Below, piece after piece: positions 36,046-43,311 of a stretch of 64,000 nucleotides of DNA; the first letter of the stretch is position 1; every line of letters starts with the position of its first letter. The DNA lies in assembly GCF_011516635.5 (NCBI RefSeq), contig NZ_CP096255.1:8071501-8135500 (forward strand), read 5' to 3'. The DNA is from Bradyrhizobium barranii subsp. apii (lineage in GTDB: Bacteria > Pseudomonadota > Alphaproteobacteria > Rhizobiales > Xanthobacteraceae). A program made the position numbers and the translations under genes. Under the pieces are notes generated by a model. That model saw only the letters and a list, made by a program, of their open reading frames with translations. It did not search any database and was not told the origin of the DNA.

Positions 36046-36684
36046 ATGGACGACCAGACCGACCAGATTCGGAAGCCCCGCGCCGATGCCGTGCGCAATC
36101 GCGAGCGCGTGCTCGAGGCGGCGAAAATCGTGTTCAACGCGGGCGGTCCCGAGGCAAGCCTGGAAGCCGTCGCAAAACGCGCCGGGGTCGGCATCGGCAC
36201 GCTCTATCGGCATTTTCCAACTCGCGAGGATTTGTTCGAGGCGGTGTACCGGCGCGAGGTCGAGCAGCTCAGCGAGCTTGCCGAGCAATTGAAGAATGCC
36301 AAGGATCCGGTCGACGCGCTGCGGCGCTGGCTGCGCTCCAACGTCGAATTCGTTGCCACAAAAAAGGGCATGTCGGCCGCGCTGGCGCTGACGTTCCAGA
36401 GCTCATCGGAACTCGCGGCGTTCTCGATGGACCGGCTCACCAAGGCGATCGGCTCGCTGCTCGACCGCGCAGTCGCGGCCGGCCAGATGCGCGGCGATGT
36501 CAGCCCGGAGGATCTGCTCAGGGCACTCGTCGGCATGTGTTACATGCACGACCAGCCCGGCTGGCAATCCTCGGTGCTGCGCATGCTCGACGTGTTCGTG
36601 GACGGGCTGCGGGTGCAGCCGGCCGGCAAGGCCAAGGCGCGTGCCGCCAAGCCTACGAAGCCGGCGGTGAAACGGAAGCGATAG
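36046..36684 (+). CDS. TetR-family transcriptional regulator
   Basis: A 212-residue repressor-like protein. The N-terminal helix-turn-helix is RERVLEAAKIVFNAGGPEASLEAVAKRAGVGIGTLYRHFPTREDLFEAVY (residues about 18-68). The helical ligand-binding part follows, and the tail is Lys/Ala-rich (GKAKARAAKPTKPAVKRKR). The start is put at the ATG at 36046, where family similarity begins; the frame extends upstream to 35848 through the promoter. It likely controls the divergent aldehyde oxidoreductase operon. Confidence 0.9.
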   Translation: MDDQTDQIRKPRADAVRNRERVLEAAKIVFNAGGPEASLEAVAKRAGVGIGTLYRHFPTREDLFEAVYRREVEQLSELAEQLKNAKDPVDALRRWLRSNVEFVATKKGMSAALALTFQSSSELAAFSMDRLTKAIGSLLDRAVAAGQMRGDVSPEDLLRALVGMCYMHDQPGWQSSVLRMLDVFVDGLRVQPAGKAKARAAKPTKPAVKRKR

Positions 36685-36749
36685 CACGCCGTATTTCCCT
36701 GAGGTCGTGCTAGGATTGGCATCGCCGGGATTTCAACGCGGAGCCTGTC

Positions 36750-37157
36750 ATGCGCATCGCCGCCTTGCTCGTCGCCCTTATGATTATCCTTGGTGCCGCT
36801 CCAGCATGCGCGGCCGACGTCTCGGCGGCACAGGGCGTCATCCGTGCCCAGGAGCAGGCTTTTGCGCGCGACGATGCGGCCGCGGCCTATTCCCACGCCG
36901 CGCCTGCGATCAGGGAAATTTTCCCCGCTCCTGATATCTTCATGTCCATGGTGCAAAACGGCTACGCGCCGGTCTACCGGCACAAGAGTTTTGAATTTGG
37001 CGAGAGCAGGAGCGAAGGCAACTGGATCTCCCAGCACGTCCACATCATCGATGCCAATGGCGAAGCCTGGGAGGCGCTGTACACGCTCGAGCAGCAGGCG
37101 GACGGCAGCTACAAGATCACCGGCTGCTCGCTGCTGAAGGTGGGGAGAGAGGTTTAG
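36750..37157 (+). CDS. Secreted DUF4864 protein
   Basis: A 135-residue protein with signal peptide (MRIAALLVALMIILGAAPACA). The mature part resembles the DUF4864 family: VIRAQEQAFARDDAAAAYSHAAPAIREIF, then MVQNGYAPVYRHKSFEFGE and a C-terminal GSYKITGCSL. The fold is probably NTF2-like; the role is unknown. Its stop overlaps that of the convergent MFS gene by four bases. Confidence 0.85.
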   Translation: MRIAALLVALMIILGAAPACAADVSAAQGVIRAQEQAFARDDAAAAYSHAAPAIREIFPAPDIFMSMVQNGYAPVYRHKSFEFGESRSEGNWISQHVHIIDANGEAWEALYTLEQQADGSYKITGCSLLKVGREV

Positions 37158-38419
37158 GTCGCAAAACCCGGTCCCGTCTTGACCGCGTTCATCCGCGAGC
37201 GGATCAGCAGCGTCAAGACGATGCCGACATTCAGGGCATTCCACGCCACGCCGTTCGCGAACGCCGCAGCGTAGGAGCCCGTCGCGTCGAAGATGACGCC
37301 CGACACCCAACCGCCGAAGGACATGCCGAACACCGAGGCGAAGATCACGATGCCGACGCGGGTTGCCGCCTCGCTCGCCGGCATCGCTTCGCGCACGATG
37401 ATGGCGTAGCTCGGCACGATGCCGCCCTGAAACAGGCCGAACATCGCGGAGATCAGATAGAGCGAAGTCAGGCTGTCGAAAAACAGATAGAACACCAGCG
37501 CAAAGCCCTGCGCCAGCGATCCGACCAGCAGCGTGCGGATGCCGCCGATCTTGTCGGCAAGGTAGCCCGAGCCGATGCGGCTGACGATGCCGCAGGCCAT
37601 CATCAGCGACAGCATCTCGGCGCCACGCGCCACGCCGTAACCGAGATCGCCGCAATAGGCGACGATGTGCACCTGCGGCATCGCCATGGCGACGCAGCAG
37701 GAGATGCTGGCGATCGAGAGCAGCACGGTCAGCGTGTTGGTCGAAAGCTTGAGATCGACCTGCGGCGGGCGCGCATTGGCGTGATTGCGGACCTTGTCGT
37801 CGCCCATCTGTGCGCGCAGGACCAGCACCAGGATCGTCATCAAAACCACGCAAACGAGGGCGATGCCGATATGCGTGGTGCGCCAGCCGATCGTCTGCAT
37901 GCCCTCGCTGATGAGCGGCGGCCACATCGTGCCCGCGACGTAATTGCCGCTCGCGACGATGGTCACGGCAAGTCCGCGATAGCGCTCGAACCAGTGTGAG
38001 GCCTCCGCCATCAGAGGCGCGAAGGTCGCCGAGGTGCCAAGCCCGATCAGGAAATAGGCCGCGACGAACTGCCAGAGCTGGGTCGAGAGCCCCGCCAGCA
38101 CGTTGGCAACGCCGATGAAAGCGATGCTGATCGCCATCGCCGGCACGATGCCGAACTTGTCGGTGATCTTGCCGGCGATCACGCCGCCGAGGCCGAAGCC
38201 GAACATCATCAGTGTGAAGGCCAGCGACACCGCAGCACGCGTGGCGGCGAACTCGGCCTGCACGACGGGAATCACCACGACGACCGCCCACATGCCGACG
38301 CCACCGACCGAACCGATCAGCAGCGCGAGCAACAGCCGCACCCAAGCCTGACGCGAATCAGGGGTGAATGAGGCCGGTCTCTGTCCTGGAAGATTTGGCG
38401 CGTGCACGGGCCGGACCAT
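37154..38419 (-). CDS. MFS transporter
   Basis: A 421-residue inner-membrane protein with about twelve hydrophobic segments, from LLLALLIGSVGGVGMWAVVVVIPVVQ to AFANGVAWNALNVGIVLTLLI. The loop GFGLGGVIAGKITDKFGIVPAM is the MFS signature between helices 2 and 3, and GSGYLADKIGGIRTLL is its repeat. It resembles oxalate/monocarboxylate-type MFS permeases. The start at 38419 gives the usual length; a longer open frame upstream runs into the next gene's promoter. The substrate is unknown. Confidence 0.9.
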   Translation of the reverse strand: MVRPVHAPNLPGQRPASFTPDSRQAWVRLLLALLIGSVGGVGMWAVVVVIPVVQAEFAATRAAVSLAFTLMMFGFGLGGVIAGKITDKFGIVPAMAISIAFIGVANVLAGLSTQLWQFVAAYFLIGLGTSATFAPLMAEASHWFERYRGLAVTIVASGNYVAGTMWPPLISEGMQTIGWRTTHIGIALVCVVLMTILVLVLRAQMGDDKVRNHANARPPQVDLKLSTNTLTVLLSIASISCCVAMAMPQVHIVAYCGDLGYGVARGAEMLSLMMACGIVSRIGSGYLADKIGGIRTLLVGSLAQGFALVFYLFFDSLTSLYLISAMFGLFQGGIVPSYAIIVREAMPASEAATRVGIVIFASVFGMSFGGWVSGVIFDATGSYAAAFANGVAWNALNVGIVLTLLIRSRMNAVKTGPGFAT

Positions 38420-38569
38420 GTTCGCTGATCGCCGCGCGGTCAAGCAACGTGCCGCGATATTGGGCATGCGCGGTGCACTGCGGTAAGAAGATGCTTGGCG
38501 AAGCCGCGCTTTGCCATTAGTTTGCAATCTGCGTGTGCAACATTGCCGCGCGAGGAGCCTGTCGGCGGA

Positions 38570-39007
38570 ATGCTGTTGCGATTGACGCGATCGATGCGGA
38601 TCAGGGTGGGGCGGATCATCGCCCTCGCCTATCTGTTCTGCGTGCTCGCGCCGGCAGCAGCCCTTGCCTGGGGCAGCGGCCCGGCGCCGTGCCTCGACGA
38701 CGCGCTCCTCGCCGATCTCGTGCCGGTGCATCACCAGATGCAGGCCGGCCACGTGCATGACGGTGTGTCGCATGACCACGCAGGCATGCACGCGCATCAC
38801 CAGGCTGCCGCACAGGATGCGCCCGCCCAACATCACCATGACGGCAAGGCTGGCCCGTGCTGCGCGATGATGTGCGTGAGCGCGCTGCCGGCCGACCTGC
38901 CCGGCGTCGCCAAGCCGCTGCAGCCGATTTCCGCCTGCGCGCCCGAGATCGTGGTCAGCCTGCACAGCGCGGCGCCACCTCAGCACTACCGCCCTCCCAT
39001 CGCCTGA
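38570..39007 (+). CDS. Secreted/membrane His- and Cys-rich protein of copper operon
   Basis: A 145-residue protein with an N-terminal hydrophobic segment (IIALAYLFCVLAPAAALA). A His-rich stretch follows (HQMQAGHVHDGVSHDHAGMHAHH, then HHHDG), then a CCAMMC motif. Soft-metal ligands suggest binding of Cu or a similar ion outside the cytoplasm. The start could be 38570 or the ATG at 38594 (MRIRVGR). It is the first gene of a six-gene copper cluster. No exact family is recognised. Confidence 0.75.
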   Translation: MLLRLTRSMRIRVGRIIALAYLFCVLAPAAALAWGSGPAPCLDDALLADLVPVHHQMQAGHVHDGVSHDHAGMHAHHQAAAQDAPAQHHHDGKAGPCCAMMCVSALPADLPGVAKPLQPISACAPEIVVSLHSAAPPQHYRPPIA

Positions 39008-39084
39008 TCTGACGCGACGACGTCAGGACCGCACGCGCATCCGCGCGCGAACCTGTGGTCTCTACGACAGATCAGGGATGACTC

Positions 39085-39369
39085 ATGCTTACGCTTTCCG
39101 GGGCGAAGTTCGCCGCCGCATCCGCAGCGCGTGGACGACACTTTCGATTCAATTGGCCGCTGCTGGCCGTGCTTGCGCTCGCGCTGTCCAGCTGCATGCC
39201 GGCAACTGTGCCCGTGGCCGGCGCAGATCCTGCCGATCCGGCTGCGAAGGTCGCGCGCGTCGGCTATCGCTCGACCATCGCGCCCTACACCACCCTGCGG
39301 CCCGCGACGCCGGGGCCATGGCGCGACCGCAACGACGCTGTCGCACCGCAGCCGAAGCAAGACCGGTAG
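39085..39369 (+). CDS. Small putative lipoprotein of copper operon
   Basis: A 94-residue protein. The segment PLLAVLALALSSCMP holds a lipobox-like LSSC, so it is probably lipid-anchored in the periplasm. The mature part is Pro/Ala-rich (AKVARVGYRSTIAPYTTLRPATPGPW) without known domains. It lies 9 bases before the TolC-like gene, so the two are likely translated together. Confidence 0.7.
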   Translation: MLTLSGAKFAAASAARGRHFRFNWPLLAVLALALSSCMPATVPVAGADPADPAAKVARVGYRSTIAPYTTLRPATPGPWRDRNDAVAPQPKQDR

Positions 39370-39378
39370 GGGCGCGCC

Positions 39379-40803
39379 ATGACGCACCATTTTGCGTGGG
39401 GCCTGCTCGTGCTCACTGCGCTGGGACTCTCCGGCTGCATGGCATTCTCGCCGGACGGAGGCATGACGACGGTCTCGGACCTCACCAGCCAGACCATCAA
39501 CAAGGACGTCGCCTTCGTGCGAACGGCCGAAGGTGCGGAGGCCGTCAACGCGACCGTCCGCCGCTTGCTGACACGCACGCTGACCACCGAGACGGCAGTG
39601 CAGATCGCGCTGCTCAACAACAAGGGACTGCAAGCGGCCTATAACGAGCTGGCGCTGGCCGAGACCGAACTCGTCGAGCAGAGCCTGCCGCCCAATCCCG
39701 TGTTCTCGATCTCGCGGATCTCAGGCAATGGCGCCAGCGAGATTGAGCGCCAAGTGGTCGGCGACATCCTCGCGCTGGCCACGCTGCCGTTCCGCTCCGA
39801 CATCGCCCGCGACCGTTTCCGTCAGGCGCAATTGCGCGCGGCGTTGGCGACGCTGCGGCTGGCCGCAGATGTCCGGCGCGCCTATGTCCGCGCAGTCGCC
39901 GGCAACGAAATGGTGGCGCTGCTCACCGACGCGAAGGCGACGGCGGAATCGACGGCACAGCTCGCGGTCAAACTCGGCGAGACCGGTTCGATCAACAAGC
40001 TCGACCAGGCCCGCGAGCAGGTGTTTTATGCCGAGACCACGGCCGACCTCGCCACCGCGCGGCAGGCGGCAACGAGCGCGCGCGAAAGGCTCGCGCGCCT
40101 GATGGGGCTGTGGGACGGCGGCCTCGACTTCCGTCTGCCCGATCAACTGCCGCCGCTGCCGCGCCGGCCGCAGGCACTGCCCTCGATCGAGGCCGATGCG
40201 GTGGCCCATCGCATCGATCTTCAGATCGCGCGGCTGGAGCTGACGGCGCTGGCAAAGTCACTCAACCTCACCGAGGCGACGCGCTTCGTCACGCTGCTCG
40301 ACCTCGCCGGTATCTCCCGCCGCACCCAGGATCCCGAGGGCCCGCCGTTCCGCGAACGTGGTTTTGACGTGCCGTTCCAGATCCCGATCTTCGACGGCGG
40401 CGAGGTGCGGGTGCGGCAAGCGGCGGAGACCTACAATCTCGCCTTCAACCGCCTGACCGAGCGCGCCGTCAACGTTCGCTCCGAGGCGCGCGATGCTTAT
40501 CGCGTCTATCGCTCCAGCTACGACATCGCCAGCCACTATCAGCGCGAGATCCTGCCGCTGCGCAAGATCATCACCGAGGAGATGCAGCTGCGCTTCTCCA
40601 GCATGCAGGTCGATATTTTCGCGCTGCTCTCCGAAGCGCGGCAGCGCCTGGCGTCGCTGCGCGGCGCGATCGATGCCAAGCAAAAATTCTTCCTCGCCCA
40701 GTCCGACCTCCAGACCGCCGTCAACGGCGGCGGCGCACCTGCGTCGGGCGGCGACACTTCAACCACCATCGCCGCGGCAGCGCCTGCCGATGGCGGTCAC
40801 TGA
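39379..40803 (+). CDS. TolC/CusC-family outer membrane efflux protein (lipoprotein)
   Basis: A 474-residue outer-membrane factor with lipobox LGLSGC near residue 19. Two repeats of long helices are typical of TolC-like channels: TTETAVQIALLNNKGLQAAYNELALAE near the start, then AQLAVKLGETGSINKLDQAREQVFYAET and QMRF-type AYRVYRSSYDIASHYQREILPLRK. It would provide an exit across the outer membrane. No RND pump or membrane-fusion partner is encoded next to it. Confidence 0.9.
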   Translation: MTHHFAWGLLVLTALGLSGCMAFSPDGGMTTVSDLTSQTINKDVAFVRTAEGAEAVNATVRRLLTRTLTTETAVQIALLNNKGLQAAYNELALAETELVEQSLPPNPVFSISRISGNGASEIERQVVGDILALATLPFRSDIARDRFRQAQLRAALATLRLAADVRRAYVRAVAGNEMVALLTDAKATAESTAQLAVKLGETGSINKLDQAREQVFYAETTADLATARQAATSARERLARLMGLWDGGLDFRLPDQLPPLPRRPQALPSIEADAVAHRIDLQIARLELTALAKSLNLTEATRFVTLLDLAGISRRTQDPEGPPFRERGFDVPFQIPIFDGGEVRVRQAAETYNLAFNRLTERAVNVRSEARDAYRVYRSSYDIASHYQREILPLRKIITEEMQLRFSSMQVDIFALLSEARQRLASLRGAIDAKQKFFLAQSDLQTAVNGGGAPASGGDTSTTIAAAAPADGGH

Positions 40804-40816
40804 GATGGAGGCAAAC

Positions 40817-42148
40817 ATGTTTTCCCGTCGAGGATTTTTGGGCACCGCCGCGCTTGCCAGCGCGTCAGCCGTCAGCGGCCGTGTGCAGGCCGCGTCCATT
40901 CCGGAAGCGCCGCACATGGACAAGGTGGTGATGCAGCCGCCGCTGCACCCGATCAGCGGACCCGACTATCGCCCCGTGGTGACGCTGAACGGCTGGTCGC
41001 TGCCGTTCCGCATGAACGGCGACTGGAAGGAATTCCATCTCGTCGCCGAACCCGTGGTGCGGGAATTCGCCGAGGGCATGAAAGTGAATCTGTGGGGCTA
41101 TAACGGCCAGTCGCCGGGCCCGACCATTGAGGCGGTCGAAGGCGACAAGGTCCGCGTCTTCGTCACCAACAGACTGCCCGAATACACCACCGTGCACTGG
41201 CACGGCATGATCATTCCCAGCGGCATGGACGGTGTCGGCGGACTGACGCAGCCGCACATCCAGCCCGGCAAGACCTTCGTCTACGAATTCGAGATGAAGA
41301 AGAGCGGGACCTTCATGTACCACCCGCATTCCGACGAGATGGTGCAGATGGCGATGGGCATGATGGGCATGGTCGTCGTGCATCCGCGCGATCAAAGCTT
41401 CCGGCCCGTCGACCGCGACTTCGTCTTCGTGATGAGCACCTATCGCGTCGATCCCGGCACATACCTGCCGCAGGTCAACGAGATGACCGACTTCAACATG
41501 TGGACCTGGAATTCGCGGGTGTTTCCCGGCATCGATCCCTTGCCGGTCAGGCTCGGCGACAAGGTGCGCGTGCGCATCGGCAATCTCAGCATGACCAACC
41601 ATCCGATTCATCTGCACGGCCACAGCTTTGCGGTGACCTGCACCGATGGCGGCTGGATTCCGGAGAGCGCGCAATATCCGGAGACGACCACCGATGTGCC
41701 GGTCGGCGCGGTGCGCGTGTTCGACGTTCTCGCAGACAATCCCGGCGACTGGGCGTTCCACTGCCACAAGTCGCACCACACCATGAACGCGATGGGGCAC
41801 GAGGTGCGCAACCTGATCGGCGTGTCGCGCAAGGATCTCGCCAAGGCCGTCGGCAAGCTCGCACCTGACAGCATGGCGATGGGCTCGACCGGCATGGCGA
41901 TGGGCAACATGGAGATGCCCGCGCCCGACAACACACTGCCGATGATGACCGGCACCGGTCAGTTCGGGCCGATCGAGATGGGCGGCATGTTCACGGTGAT
42001 GAAGATCCGCGAGGACCTCGCGCGCGACGATTACCGCGATCCCGGCCACTACCAATTCCCGCAAGGCACCGTCGCCTACGAGGTCACGCCACCGCCCGCC
42101 GAGCCGGCGCGGCAGCAAGGCGCGCCGATGAAGAACATGAAGATGTGA
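40817..42148 (+). CDS. Multicopper oxidase, Tat-exported
   Basis: A 443-residue oxidase of the laccase/CopA group that probably oxidises Cu(I) in the periplasm. The leader has a twin-Arg motif (SRRGFLGTAALASASA). The copper ligands are complete: VHWHG, YHPHSDE, HPIHLHGHSF and HCHKSHHTMNAM with the axial Met. The C-terminus is Met/His-rich (MAMGSTGMAMGNMEM, MKNMKM), as in copper-resistance oxidases. The start at 40817 is supported by GGAGGC; an ATG at 40805 adds four residues. It is the fourth gene of the copper operon. Confidence 0.94.
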   Translation: MFSRRGFLGTAALASASAVSGRVQAASIPEAPHMDKVVMQPPLHPISGPDYRPVVTLNGWSLPFRMNGDWKEFHLVAEPVVREFAEGMKVNLWGYNGQSPGPTIEAVEGDKVRVFVTNRLPEYTTVHWHGMIIPSGMDGVGGLTQPHIQPGKTFVYEFEMKKSGTFMYHPHSDEMVQMAMGMMGMVVVHPRDQSFRPVDRDFVFVMSTYRVDPGTYLPQVNEMTDFNMWTWNSRVFPGIDPLPVRLGDKVRVRIGNLSMTNHPIHLHGHSFAVTCTDGGWIPESAQYPETTTDVPVGAVRVFDVLADNPGDWAFHCHKSHHTMNAMGHEVRNLIGVSRKDLAKAVGKLAPDSMAMGSTGMAMGNMEMPAPDNTLPMMTGTGQFGPIEMGGMFTVMKIREDLARDDYRDPGHYQFPQGTVAYEVTPPPAEPARQQGAPMKNMKM

Positions 42149-42180
42149 GCGTTTCGATGAACCACCAACTGGAGAAAAAG

Positions 42181-42636
42181 ATGAAGACAGCGATCAAACT
42201 CGGACTCGCGCTGGCTGCGCTTTCGATTGCGCCAGCCCTTGCCCACGACAAGCACGATCACGGGGCGTTTTCAGCCGGCGAGCCCGGCAATCCCAGGAAG
42301 CCCGCCCGCACCATCGAGATCCTGATGAACGAGATGGACTACACACCGGCCCGGATCGAGGTGAAGCGTGGCGAACAGGTCCGTTTCGTGCTGCGCAATG
42401 TCGGCAAGGAGGACCATGAATTCCTGCTCGCCACCACGAAGGAGAATCTCGCGCATGCCGTGGAGATGAAGAAGCATCCGCACATGGAGCACGACGACCC
42501 CAACGGCGTCAGGCTCGCACCGAACAAGACGGCCGAGATCCTCTGGAAGTTCAGCAAGGCCGGCACGTTCGAATTTTCCTGCCTGATTCCCGACCACCGC
42601 GACTACGGCATGGTCGGCCACGTCACCGTGAAGTAA
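42181..42636 (+). CDS. Periplasmic cupredoxin
   Basis: A 151-residue blue-copper protein. The signal peptide (KLGLALAALSIAPALA) is followed by a His-rich start (HDKHDHG). The type 1 copper ligands are the His of KEDHEF and CLIPDHRDYGM, which supplies Cys, His and Met in normal spacing. The start at 42181 follows CTGGAG; an upstream GTG overlapping the oxidase stop is less likely. It could accept or pass electrons with the multicopper oxidase. Confidence 0.9.
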   Translation: MKTAIKLGLALAALSIAPALAHDKHDHGAFSAGEPGNPRKPARTIEILMNEMDYTPARIEVKRGEQVRFVLRNVGKEDHEFLLATTKENLAHAVEMKKHPHMEHDDPNGVRLAPNKTAEILWKFSKAGTFEFSCLIPDHRDYGMVGHVTVK

Positions 42637-42650
42637 CAAGGAAGACTCCC

Positions 42651-42953
42651 ATGAACCGCACCATCCGTATCGCCGCAGCGCTGGCGCTGACCGTCGGTCT
42701 TGCCGCCGAAGCCTTCGCGGCCCAGGGCGCCGCGATCAGCGGCGAGGTCAAGAAGATCGACGAGGGCGCCGGCAAGATCACGCTCAAGCACGGACCGGCG
42801 AAAAGCCTCGGCATGGATGAACCCATGACCATGGTCTACCGCGTCAAGGACCCCGCTTTGCTCAAGCAGGTGAAGGTCGGCGACAAGGTGACCTTCGAGG
42901 CCGAGGAGGCGGCTTCGGGGTACACGGTGACGACGATGCAGAAGGCGAAGTAG
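42651..42953 (+). CDS. CusF-like periplasmic copper-binding protein
   Basis: A 100-residue protein with signal peptide (RIAAALALTVGLAAEAFA) and a small beta-barrel domain: GEVKKIDEGAGKITLKHGPAK, then EPMTMVYRVKD. The His (KHGP) and the M-T-M pair match the CusF copper ligands. The Trp that caps the metal in E. coli CusF is absent; the segment reads SLGMDEP. It likely chaperones Cu(I) in the periplasm and is the last gene of the operon. Confidence 0.88.
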   Translation: MNRTIRIAAALALTVGLAAEAFAAQGAAISGEVKKIDEGAGKITLKHGPAKSLGMDEPMTMVYRVKDPALLKQVKVGDKVTFEAEEAASGYTVTTMQKAK

Positions 42954-43311
42954 GGCTACGTCCTCCGCAGCTGATTTCGGCGCCAAACGCTTCCACAACG
43001 TCATGGCCGGGCTCGTCCCGGCCATCCACGGCTTCGGCCGCGCAGGCGGGACAAGCCCGGGCATGACGACTTCGTCCCTGCCAGGTGCCCGAAACACCCC
43101 GGTCTGACCTCCTGCCGCACCCTCCGTTAACCCTTTGCTAACCATACACCCGGCAAGAATTGCCGGGTGAGGTCGAGTGTCGTCAGCCGCGTAGAACGGG
43201 AGGTCCCCCGTGGACGCCAGTGCGGTGCCTCACTTTCGAAACGGTGGCCCTTCGGCCGCCGCGCAGACATTTGGGGCGCGCGGACGGCAGTCGCGCGGGG
43301 GAGCAGCTACC
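42954..43311. promoter_or_regulatory. flhA upstream region with repeat and CtrA-like box
   Basis: About 350 bp between the copper operon and flhA. It holds a family-1 palindromic repeat (42999-43068) and a CtrA-like site: TTAA at 43127-43130, seven bases, then CTAACCAT at 43138-43145. The CtrA consensus is TTAA-N7-TTAA, so one base differs. A GTG at 43210 with GGGAGG ahead could open an alternative flhA start. Confidence 0.5.
42999..43068. repeat. Palindromic intergenic repeat, family 1, copy 2
   Basis: Shares arms CGTCATGGCCGGG and CCCGGGCATGACG with the copy at 15989-16074, but the middle is shorter and different. It may form a transcript-end hairpin for the copper operon. Confidence 0.85.

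Noticed and set aside
43210..43311. GTG start of flhA adding 34 residues
   Set aside because: It has a plausible GGGAGG, but the added part is low-complexity and absent from the usual FlhA N-terminus; kept as an alternative only.
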